A stretch of 64,000 bases of DNA, taken from Aquilaria yunnanensis (taxonomy: Eukaryota > Streptophyta > Magnoliopsida > Malvales > Thymelaeaceae). The position numbers and the translations under genes are program-made. Under the pieces are notes generated by a model. The model had not been told where the DNA came from. It searched no databases and saw only the letters and a program-made list of their open reading frames with translations. Of this stretch, positions 10,969 to 20,300 are shown in pieces. Location of the stretch: contig CM077594.1 in assembly GCA_039654915.1 (NCBI GenBank), forward strand, positions 85,326,893-85,390,892, in the 5' to 3' direction. How positions within the stretch are numbered: the stretch's first letter is position 1; the number at the start of each line of letters is the position of its first letter.

Positions 10969-11517
10969 CTATAAGTCGGGGATTTGCTTCCCATCTAGTT
11001 TTCTTACAAACTGACAAACGGGGTCGTTTAAAATCACATTCCCAAGACTGTAACGGTTTCGTTCTTTATGGTAAGTCCTCCATAAACCGATAATTTCACC
11101 TTGCACTTTTCCACAAGAATGCGTTTCAAGAGTCTCTCGGATATCTTTCAGAGACTCCTTACGCAGGCCATTCTTAATGAATTTTCTTTTATCTTCACGA
11201 TTTATGGAGATGTATCCTAAAGAGAGACATTTAGTATTACAATTCCATCGCCCACATTTATAACACACGCCTAGTCTCTTTGCTCTTCGCCTTTTGGCAT
11301 AACGGCTTTTACCTAAACCGGGCATGCGGGGCATAAATGCATCTGGAACTTCACCCGCCAAACGGACCTTAGCTTCAATTATCCACTGCACATTATCGGG
11401 AATGCCTTTGCGTGTAAAAACTCTGATTCTTTCACATCTAGCAAGGTAGATCTTTTTAAGGACTTTTAGTGGGAGGGAAGGAAAGTATTTTCGCAGTACA
11501 GAAAGAGTAGAATCCAT
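10969..11517 (-). CDS. Cysteine-rich basic protein, copy 2 (viral nucleic-acid-binding-protein-like)
   Basis: 182 aa, the same length as copies 1 and 3 with no indel between them, although many residues differ. It keeps C85, C88, C93 and C97, the strongest basic run (KRRRAKR, 75-81), FIKNGLRKESL at 113-123, the HSC at 133-135 and the conserved tail LNDPVCQFVRKLD. It starts at its only suitable ATG. It belongs to a tandem unit of 813-838 bp together with its upstream leader and TATA box. Equal length and retained cysteines across diverged copies argue for coding constraint. A nucleic-acid-binding role is inferred from the Cys cluster and basic patch. Confidence 0.8.
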   Translation of the reverse strand: MDSTLSVLRKYFPSLPLKVLKKIYLARCERIRVFTRKGIPDNVQWIIEAKVRLAGEVPDAFMPRMPGLGKSRYAKRRRAKRLGVCYKCGRWNCNTKCLSLGYISINREDKRKFIKNGLRKESLKDIRETLETHSCGKVQGEIIGLWRTYHKERNRYSLGNVILNDPVCQFVRKLDGKQIPDL

Positions 11518-11637
11518 TGATGAGAGAAGAATTTGAGAGAAGAGGGAAATGAATCAGTTATTGCAGGAAACTGGAATAATCGACTTTAGAAGTCACGGGG
11601 TATCTTATCTGTTGTTTAATCAGAAGGAAGAACACGC

Positions 11638-11644
11638 ATTTATA
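11638..11644 (-). promoter_or_regulatory. TATA box of cysteine-rich ORF copy 2
   Basis: TATAAAT in the same CATCACTATAAATGCGTG context as copy 1, 121 nt upstream of the ATG at 11517, with a degenerate copy of the shared upstream module beyond it (about 11690-11770). Confidence 0.6.
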
Positions 11645-11806
11645 GTGATGAAAAGGGATAACGTGTCGATTACACTTAGGGGAGCATGTACATCTGTCAA
11701 AAGAAAATGCAAATTTTTCCAAATATAACAAACTGTATGTACAGTAATTGTGACTGTGGCTTACATCTTCCACTGGTTTTACGTCCAGTAACGGCATTAA
11801 CGGCTT

Positions 11807-12355
11807 CTATGAGTCGAGGATCTGCTTCCCATCTAGCTTTCTTACAAGCCGGCAAACAGGGTCGTTTAAAGTCAGATTCCCGGGACTGTAACGGTCTCGT
11901 TCTTCATGAAAAATACTCCATAAATCAAGAATTTCACGTTGCACAGATCCACAAGAATGCGTCTCAAGAGTCAATTGGATATCATCCAATGAGTCCTTAC
12001 TCAAGCCATTCTTGATGAACCGTATTTTATCTTCTCGATTATTGGAGATCATTCCTAAAGAACGACACCTAGTCTTACAAGTCCACCTACCACATTTATG
12101 GCAGACTTGTAATCTTTTCGCTCTTCTTTTTCTGGCATAAGAACTTTTGCCAACACCAGGCATGTAAGACACAAATGCCTCTGGGATTTCACCTGCCAGA
12201 CGAACCTTAGCTTCAATTAACCACCGCACATCTTCAGGGATTCCTTTATGCATCAGAGCTCTTAATCGTTCACAGCGAACTTGGTAGATCTTTTTTAGGA
12301 TGTTCATTGGGAGAGAAGGGAAATACTTTCGCAAGGCGGAAAAAGTAGGATCCAT
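11807..12355 (-). CDS. Cysteine-rich basic protein, copy 3 (viral nucleic-acid-binding-protein-like)
   Basis: 182 aa, the copy nearest to pol. It keeps the four cysteines in the CX2CX4CX3C arrangement, the basic run (RKRRAKR), FIKNGLSKDSL and the LNDPVCRLVRKLD tail. Its leader matches copies 1 and 2 for about 80 bases (AGTACCGTATCC-type sequence on the minus-strand side), but the TATA-containing segment of the other two is absent. It may instead be expressed from the element transcript or from sequence near 12470-12500. It is an open frame with no damage. Function is inferred only from resemblance to viral nucleic-acid-binding proteins. Confidence 0.78.
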   Translation of the reverse strand: MDPTFSALRKYFPSLPMNILKKIYQVRCERLRALMHKGIPEDVRWLIEAKVRLAGEIPEAFVSYMPGVGKSSYARKRRAKRLQVCHKCGRWTCKTRCRSLGMISNNREDKIRFIKNGLSKDSLDDIQLTLETHSCGSVQREILDLWSIFHEERDRYSPGNLTLNDPVCRLVRKLDGKQILDS

Positions 12356-13743
12356 TTTCTAGGAGGAAGTAAAAGAAAGAAGGGGTGAAGGAATCAGTTA
12401 TTATGGGCAACTGAGAGAACCGACTTGAGAGTCACGGAGTACCGTATCCGCCGTTTAACCGGAAAAGTGGATCCTACTTTATTTTAGTATCATAGATATT
12501 TCTTATCTTTGATATCTCATCAGGCATGACATTGATCCAGTCCTTGATTATTGAATCCATTGTCTGCTTTCGACGACAATATTTCTCGATATCCACGCTT
12601 ATCTTTGACCATAGCTATTTCTTATCTTGGATACCGCTAAGCTGGCGTCAATTCTGTCCATCCCGGTGTAGCCTCGATTATTGAATTGATTATCAGGATT
12701 TTGACAATATTGTCTACTTTATCCTTGAATTGCTGATGGGGCTGGGTCCACTATATCAGCTGTGCATCCAGCGGTAGATTGGTAAAAACGGATGTCACTG
12801 AGACGTCAGCTTATACTGCTGTGACTGTGCGGTGGATACGCTTCCCATTTGATCCTTGTTCTGTATGCCATGCATGCATGATGTGAAATGCATGAATGCA
12901 GAGCATGTGTAACTGATGGATTTATTTTTTATATCTTTGCTTTACTGGATCCTCTTTGTAATTGCCTTCTATCGTTGAATCTCTTTATGCTTTCCAACTG
13001 TTGTCCATTGTTTCACTTTCCAGCTGTTGTTCATTGTCTTGCTTTCCAGCTGTTGTTCCTTGTCTTGCTTTCCAGCTGTTGTTCATTGTCTCGCTTTCCA
13101 GCTATTGTCCATTGTCTCAAAAGCCTAACTCTTTTCAAAAATCTTCTTTCCTTGATTTGTTCTTAAATTTTGGCTTCAATTTCCTTAATGTCCGCCTCGT
13201 ACTTTATGCCTCTCTGGATAATTGTCCCTGTTGAGATATTCGTGAGTATGATTCTTTCTTGCTGACATGGACGTGTTAAGACTTCTGAAGCGATCATTCA
13301 GGCTACCACCAAGGCTATCTCCCAAAGATTTGTTACTCCTTCTTCTTTGTTAGCCTATGTTCTGTGCCGCTCGCAAAGGAGGACCTCAATCTTACCTGTT
13401 TTAATTCATAAAGCTTATCAAAGTAATCTACGGTCTTTGTTTTTTCTAAGTTTTAATTATTACTATTCTTCCTTCAAAAGTCATAATTTATTGCACACTT
13501 AAGGCTAGTAAGAATGTGAGATTTGAAGGAAAAGAACTGGATAGAAGCGACTTTAGCATTTTGAACGTGAGAATCTAAGGTAAGTTAAAGAAAATTGGCT
13601 TTTTATTTATGAGTAATATGAAAATCTTGGGTACAGATAGATAATGAAAGTGTAAGAGAAGAAAGCTCTCTTTGACAACTTTGATCAAATAAACTTTGGT
13701 AACCCTGTATCCACTTCTCCCCTTCTGTTTGAAAATTTCTTCA
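12356..13743. other. Spacer between pol and the accessory block
   Basis: Holds the leader of copy 3, an imperfect duplication of ~120 bp (about 12480-12600 against 12600-12720, both with ATTTCTTATCTT and GATTATTGAAT), and a perfect-period 26-bp tandem repeat at 12991-13120 built on TTTCCAGCTGTTGTTCATTG (five copies). Plus-strand ORFs over the 26-bp repeat are its translation and not genes. Confidence 0.6.
12991..13120. repeat. 26-bp tandem repeat, five copies
   Basis: Units start at 12991, 13017, 13043, 13069 and 13095, all 26 bp, with a few substitutions. It is within the Ogre element downstream of pol in element sense. Confidence 0.85.
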
Positions 13744-16700
13744 TTATGCAAAGTATTTCTTTACTGCATCCGAATTTACTGGCTTCGGTAATTCTCGTCC
13801 ATCCATTTCTGTCAGAATTAGTGCCCCTCCTGAAAATGCTTTCTTCACGACATATGGCCCGTCATAATTTGGTGTCCATTTTCCTCTTGAATCATGTTGC
13901 ATGGGTAAAATTTTCTTGAGCACTATGTCACCCTCGTGAAATTGTCGTGGGCGAACCTTTTTGTTGTAAGAACGAATCATCCTTCTTTGATAAAGTTGCC
14001 CATGGCAGAGGGCTATCATTCTTCTTTCATCAATTAGATTTAATTGCTCGTATCTAGCTTTGACCCATTCTGCTTCTCTTAATTGAGTATCCATTAGTAC
14101 CCTTAATGAAGGTATTTCAACTTCGATGGGCAATACAGCCTCCATACCGTATACCAGAGAAAAAGGTGTTGCTCCAGTAGAAGTACGGGTAGAAGTTCTA
14201 TAAGCATGTAGTGCAAAAGGTAACATCTCATGCCAGTCCTTGTAAGTGACGATCATCTTTTCAACAATTCTCTTGATATTTTTATTGGCCGCTTCTACTG
14301 CACCATTCATCATTGGTCGATAAGGTGCCGAATTGAGATGTTTGATTTTGAACTGCCGGCACAAAGTCTGCATCATTGCATTGTTCAGGTTCGTGGCATT
14401 GTCTGAGATGATACATTCCGGCGGCCCATAACGACAAATGATTTCTTTCTTAATGAACCGGCATACCACCTTTTGAGTCACACTTGCATATGACATAGCT
14501 TCTACCCATTTAGTGAAGTAGTCAATTGCCACTAGGATGAATTTGTGACCATTGGAAGCTTTAGGGGTAATGGCTCCAATGACGTCAATTCCCCACATGG
14601 CAAAAGGCCAAGGTATTGCTGTTACATTAAGAGGGGTGGGTGGAGCTTGGATCTTGTTGGCATATATTTGACATTTGTGACATTTTCTCACGTGATTAAT
14701 ACAATCACTTTCCAATGTGAGCCAATAGTAGCCAGCCCTCATTATTTGTCTTGCCATGGTATGACCACTAGTGTGTGCTCCACATATTCCAGAATGAACT
14801 TCTTCCATGATCTTTCGTGCTTCATGAGTATCTACACAGCGAAGTAGCATCGAGTCTGGGGTTTTCTTGTAGAGTATGTCTAGGTTTAAAAGAAAACCCA
14901 TTGACAATCTTCGTAGAAATTTCTTGTCATTTTCTGATGCTTCTAGTGGATATGTTCGTTCTTGGAGGTATTTCTTGATATCATGATACCAAGGCTTTCC
15001 ATCCAATTCTTCTTCGATGCTCATGCAATAAGCTGGAGAATCTATTATTTTCATCTCGAACACAGGAGTATGCTCAGGGTCGCTTATCTTGTACATAGCA
15101 GCCAAAGTAGCTAAAGCGTCTGGGATTTGATTATCTTCCCTTGGAAGATGATGGAAACTTATACTGTTAAATCTTCGAGTCATGTCTAGTATAAGCTTTT
15201 GGTAAGGGATTAATTTTGAATCTCTTGTCTCCCATTCTCCATTGATTTGATATATGACTAATGCGGAATCCCCATAGACTCGGAGATCTCGCACTTTCAA
15301 ATCCAATGCCATTTGGAGTCCCATAGCACATGCTTCATACTCTACTATATTGTTGGTACAAGGAAATGTAATTTTTGCTGTGAGGGGAAACTGCTCTCCG
15401 CTTGGAGAGATGAGTATAGCTCCGATCCCTTGTCCCAAAGCATTAGATGCTCCATCGAATGCCATTTTCCATGTTTCATTTTCTTCATCGACTTCCTGTT
15501 CTATCGTCATTATATCTCCATCAGGAAAGTCCATTCTCATGGGCTCATAATCCTCCAATGCTCTATCAGCCAGATATTCAGCGATCACACTTCCTTTTAC
15601 GGCCTTTTGGGTGACATACTGTATGTCGTATTCAGATAACAGCATTTGCCATTTTGCAATCCTGCCTGATAAAGCGGGTTTCTCGAAAATGTACTTAATG
15701 GGGTCAGTCTTGGAGATCAGTAATGTTGTGTTGTTGAGCATGTAGTGTCGTAGTCGATGTGCTACCCATGCAAGGGCACAACAGGACTTTTCTACTATTG
15801 AGTATTTAGCTTCATATGTGGTAAGCTTTTTGCTCAAATAGTAAATTGCATGCTCCTTCTTGCTTGTCTCATCACGTTGACCCAATACGGATCCTAATGA
15901 AGAATCCTGTATGGATAAATATAGAATCAACGGTTCTCCGGATCGAGGTGGTATCAAGACTGGTGGATTTGATAGATATCGTTTGATTTTCTCGAACGCT
16001 TCTTGGCATTCGTTATTCCACTCAATCGGATTGTTCTTCTTTAGTGATTTGAAAAGCGGTTCACACTTGGACGTCAATTGTGATATGAACCTTGCTATGA
16101 AGTTGATTCTACCCAGAAAACTTCTTACTTGTTTTGGAGTCTTCGGGGGTTGCATTTCTTGTATCGCTTTGACTTTACTCGGGTCAACTCGAATCCCGTC
16201 CTTGCTGACTATGAAACCCAATAACTTTCCTGAAGAGGCTCCAAAAGTACATTTGGCAGGATTCAACTTCAATTGATATTTGCGAAGTCTATCGAATAGT
16301 TTTCTTAGCACTTTTAGATGCCCCCCAGCAGTGAAAGTTTTGGCGATCATGTCGTCCACATATACTTCAATTTCTTTATGCATCATGTCATGGAACAACG
16401 TGACCATGGCTCTTTGATATGTAGCACCAGCATTCTTTAACCCGAAAGGCATCACCTTATAGTAGAAGGTACCCCAAAGGGTAATAAAAGCAGTTTTTAT
16501 CATGTCATCTGGATCAAGTTTGATTTGATTGTATCCAGAAAAACCATCCATGAAGGAAAAGTAGGAGTTTCCTGCGGTATTATCCACCAGTGTATCAATA
16601 TGAGGAAGTGGGAAGTTATCTTTAGGACTGGCTTCGTTCAAAGGCCGGTAGTCCTGACAAACTCTTAGTTTCCCACTTTCTTTCTTTTCGACTGGGACAA

Positions 16701-17142
16701 TGTTAACCACCCATTCTGTATATTCAGCGACCCCAAGAAATCCTGCATCCCACAGCTTTCGAATCTCATCTTTTACTCTTAAGATTAACTCCGGCTTTAA
16801 TCTTCGTAACTTCTGTCTGACAGGCTTCGCCCCAGGCTTCAAAGGTATTTTGTGTAGTACTATGTCTGAGCTTAAGCCAGGCATATCTTGGTATGACCAA
16901 GCGAATACATCCACATATTCTTTCAATAAATGGACTAATTCTTCTTTTTCTTCAGGAGGGAATAAAGTGCCAATCTTGACTTCTTTTACATCCTGACTGT
17001 CTCCCAGGTTGAATACCTCAGTTGGTTCTTGACTTGTTGCTCTTTCTTTTTCATCTCGCTCAATCATTTTTAATAGCTCAGGAGATACTTGAAGATCTTC
17101 GTCATCCGAGTCGGTAGTGTTTACAGGATTATCAAAGTTCAT
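13744..17142 (-). CDS. Ogre pol: reverse transcriptase, RNase H regions, integrase
   Basis: 1,132 aa, open throughout. Reverse transcriptase: QDYRPLNEA at 163-171, FMDGFSG at 197-203, MPFGLKNAGATYQRAM at 231-246, YVDDM at 261-265. A first RNase H/connection region at about 405-470 lacks the usual catalytic Asp context. A second, archaeal-type RNase H at about 558-685 has Asp563, Asp625 and Asp675. The integrase has an HHCC region (about 783-824) and D853, D914, E950 in DX60-DX35E spacing. Two RNase H-like regions mark the Tat clade. In vivo it is probably not translated from its own ATG: splicing of the intron at 17174-17376 joins it in frame to gag-protease. It copies the RNA and integrates the cDNA. 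Confidence 0.95.
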   Translation of the reverse strand: MNFDNPVNTTDSDDEDLQVSPELLKMIERDEKERATSQEPTEVFNLGDSQDVKEVKIGTLFPPEEKEELVHLLKEYVDVFAWSYQDMPGLSSDIVLHKIPLKPGAKPVRQKLRRLKPELILRVKDEIRKLWDAGFLGVAEYTEWVVNIVPVEKKESGKLRVCQDYRPLNEASPKDNFPLPHIDTLVDNTAGNSYFSFMDGFSGYNQIKLDPDDMIKTAFITLWGTFYYKVMPFGLKNAGATYQRAMVTLFHDMMHKEIEVYVDDMIAKTFTAGGHLKVLRKLFDRLRKYQLKLNPAKCTFGASSGKLLGFIVSKDGIRVDPSKVKAIQEMQPPKTPKQVRSFLGRINFIARFISQLTSKCEPLFKSLKKNNPIEWNNECQEAFEKIKRYLSNPPVLIPPRSGEPLILYLSIQDSSLGSVLGQRDETSKKEHAIYYLSKKLTTYEAKYSIVEKSCCALAWVAHRLRHYMLNNTTLLISKTDPIKYIFEKPALSGRIAKWQMLLSEYDIQYVTQKAVKGSVIAEYLADRALEDYEPMRMDFPDGDIMTIEQEVDEENETWKMAFDGASNALGQGIGAILISPSGEQFPLTAKITFPCTNNIVEYEACAMGLQMALDLKVRDLRVYGDSALVIYQINGEWETRDSKLIPYQKLILDMTRRFNSISFHHLPREDNQIPDALATLAAMYKISDPEHTPVFEMKIIDSPAYCMSIEEELDGKPWYHDIKKYLQERTYPLEASENDKKFLRRLSMGFLLNLDILYKKTPDSMLLRCVDTHEARKIMEEVHSGICGAHTSGHTMARQIMRAGYYWLTLESDCINHVRKCHKCQIYANKIQAPPTPLNVTAIPWPFAMWGIDVIGAITPKASNGHKFILVAIDYFTKWVEAMSYASVTQKVVCRFIKKEIICRYGPPECIISDNATNLNNAMMQTLCRQFKIKHLNSAPYRPMMNGAVEAANKNIKRIVEKMIVTYKDWHEMLPFALHAYRTSTRTSTGATPFSLVYGMEAVLPIEVEIPSLRVLMDTQLREAEWVKARYEQLNLIDERRMIALCHGQLYQRRMIRSYNKKVRPRQFHEGDIVLKKILPMQHDSRGKWTPNYDGPYVVKKAFSGGALILTEMDGRELPKPVNSDAVKKYFA

Positions 17143-17173
17143 TCTTTCATTGTCATCAAAGAGAGTTTTGGGT

Positions 17174-17376
17174 CTGCATTATCCAGAGAGAAAAGAAAGA
17201 GAAGAGAGAAAAAAAAAATGGCACGAATGAGATGGATGCAAACTGGTACTTTATTTACAATGTGCATAAATCACAACTTTATTGGAATAAAAAGCAATAA
17301 CTAAAAGGTTCACTTAAACAAAGACTACACCCTATTGATTGAACCTTTCTTTAGGAGGTTTTTACTATTAGATTAC
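17174..17376 (-). other. Predicted intron joining gag-protease to pol
   Basis: On the minus strand GTAATC follows CCAAA at 17376; the gag-pro TAA stop overlaps the donor. The acceptor is ATAATGCAG ending at 17174, preceded by a long pyrimidine tract (about 17183-17218). Removal of 203 bases leaves the Lys codon intact, then adds ten codons and reaches the pol ATG in frame with no stop, for a fusion of about 2,245 aa. An intron at this place is an established Ogre feature; the exact sites are my prediction. Confidence 0.8.
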
Positions 17377-20300
17377 TTTGGAAAGCTTTCAATTATAACA
17401 GGCAGTTCTATCGCCTCCCAATTGTTCAGCACATCCCGTGGGCCACAAGGTTGAATGAGCTCCTCCTCTTCAGGTGAATCGCTGATGATTGCCTGAATAG
17501 AAAGACTTTCAAAAGACTTGTTGATGTTGATAGTCAGCTTGCCTTCATTGTCATTTTTTGGAATGAGACCACCACTCACGAACGTTTCGGTGATTTCAGG
17601 GATATCCAGATTTCTTTCCTGGAGAGGATGCCCTGTTAATCGTGCAATCCTCTTTTCTCTCTTTTCAGCTATTGCCTTCATTTTATCATGTCTTGTCGGT
17701 GTGAAGCCTAGGCCGTATTTCCCTTCATTTGTGGTGATTTTCAATGGTTCTGTGATTCCTTGTAAATCTTGTCCCAATCCTAACCCCGGTGAGTATCCTC
17801 CTTTTATCATGAGTTTGGCAACCATGCGACTTGTTTTAGAGATGCTAGGAATGGGTTCTTCTTCATATTCGCTGACATAAGCAGCATTGACAATCTCAAA
17901 AGACCTGAAGGAGCAATCAGGTACATTTTCATTGACTTCGACATATTGAGCATCCGCAGGTCTTGATAGCAGGATGTCTTCTTCAGCGAAGACCGTGATT
18001 ATCTTTCCTTCAATAATGAATTTCATTTTCTGGTGTAATGAAGAAGGAATTGCTCCGGCCATATGGATCCATGGTCTTCCCAGCAGGCAGGTATAAGATG
18101 GACAAATATCCATGACTTGGAATGTGATGTGGAAAAGACAGGGACCAATCCCTATTGGTAGCTCTATTTCTCCAACAACATCTCTCTTCGTTCCGTCAAA
18201 TGCTCGAACAACAATATGACTGTTGTTGAGGTGTGATGGGTCTAAACCGATCTTATGTAAAGTTTCTAATGGCATTACATTTAGAGCTGATCCATTGTCG
18301 ATCAGAACTCTAGCCATAATCCGATCTTTGTATTTAATCGAAATATGTAGAGCCTTAGAGTGACCCCTTCCTTCTGCTGGTATCTCATCGTCAGTGAATG
18401 TGATGAGATTTTGTGCCGTGATGTTGTTGACAAGGTGGTCAAAGTTGTTCACGGAGATATCTTGTTCAACATAAGCCTTATTCAGGACTTTGAGAAGAGC
18501 TTCTCGATGGGCATCAGAACTTAAGAGCAATGAAAGTATGGAGATCTTTGCTGGCAGACGGTTCAACTGCTCCACGATGCTGTATTCACTTTGCTTTATG
18601 AGTTTGAGAAACTCAGTAGCTTGTTCATCTGTTACTGCTCGAGGCATCTCTTGCTCTTTAGATGTGTTAATAGGTCCATTTGCTGGATCCGTAACATTCT
18701 TCTCTTGTTGGAGCTTGTTCATTTGCTCGGGAGAATAACACCGACCGCTTCTAGTCATGCCCCCAACTTCTAACGGAGTTGATGTGATGTTAGAAGTATA
18801 GCCATAGTTCCATGGAACAGTTTTGTCTGATTTGTACGGGAATGGCTTTGGAACTTGAATTCTTAAAGGCTTGAGAGCAGATTTTGAGATTGGAATGACT
18901 AGTGGCCTTGGCATGATATTGACTTCTTGTTCTTTAATTATCACATTCACGTCATCCTCTTTATCTGACATAAAAACGATGATTTGGGAGGAGTCCATGA
19001 GACTTTGTAGACTTTTACGGAATTCTGGGCATTCTTGGATAGAATGACTCTTACTGTTATGAAAGTTGCACCATTCCTCATGCTCGACTTCTTTATTTCC
19101 AGAAGACTTTCCTATGATAATCCCTTCTTTCACAAGGCATGAATATACATGCTTAAGAGGGGTTATGATATCATTGACTGTTTTCTTCATCGGCCAGTAT
19201 TCTTCCATCATATTGACTGGTTTGGCTTGATGAGGAGGCAATGGATTATGAGTGACGTTTGGTTCATCGGAGAAGTCCAACCACTTTGACTCAATTAATT
19301 GTTGGACTATACGCTTCAATGCTATGCAATTTTCGAGTCCGTGGCCCACGGCACCATCATGATATGGGCAATTTAGTTTAGGGTTATACCATGTTGGATA
19401 TGGGGGTTCGAATGGCCTTGTGGGAATTGGGTGAATGAGTTGGCTCTGGATGAGTTTTGGATATAACTCAGTATAAGTCATGGGAATCGGTGCGAAAATT
19501 TCTCTTGGTCTTGGTGCAGGCATTGGAGGAGTCGGAACAGGTGGCCGTAACTGATTAGGCCTGTTGAGAGGATAATTGTTGGGTCTATTGGGAAGATAAT
19601 CACTGGGCCTATTTGGAGGATAATCATTGGGCCTATTGGTAGGATAATAATTGGGCCTGTTGGCAGAATAGGATAGGCGAGGTCCGGTAGCCACGGTACC
19701 CACGAGGGGAATCCCTCTTCCTCGTCCGATTTGTTGTATTTCTTCATCTTTTCTTCTGGATGGTCCTCCTCTTTTCATAGGATCACTAAAGGACTCAGTA
19801 ATCTTCCCGGTCCTGATACCATGCTCGATCCTTTCTCCGGACATGACTACGTCGGAGAAGTTAGTTGCCGCATTGCCAATAAGTTTGTCATAATATGGGT
19901 ATTTCAGTGTCTGGACAAACAAAGTGACCATTTCTCTTTCTGTCATGGGTGGCTGTACTTGTGCAGCTAAGTCCCTCCATCGTTGGGCATATTCCTTAAA
20001 AGTTTCTGTTTTTTTCTTCTCCATGTTTTGGAGAGTTTGGCGATCCGGAGCTAAGTCCATAACATGTTTATAGTTGCCGATGAAGGCCTGAGCAAGGTCA
20101 TTCCAAGTTTTTATGTTTCTTGGACCTTGGCTTAGATACCACTGTAATGCTGATTTTGTGAGACTTTCCTGAAAAAGTGCGATCCACACCTTCTCATCTT
20201 TGGTAAGTGGTTGTAGTCTTCTGAGAAACAAAGTGATGTGAGTGATGGGATCACTCGTTCCATCGTATTTTACGAAATCTGGCACCTTAAAATCTGAAGG

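Noticed and set aside
10643..11017. 124-codon minus-strand ORF between cysteine-rich copies 1 and 2
   Set aside because: It reads the end of copy 2 and the start of copy 1 in the wrong frame; not a separate gene.
12888..13234. Two overlapping plus-strand ORFs with leucine/serine-rich repeats
   Set aside because: Translation of the 26-bp tandem repeat in two frames.
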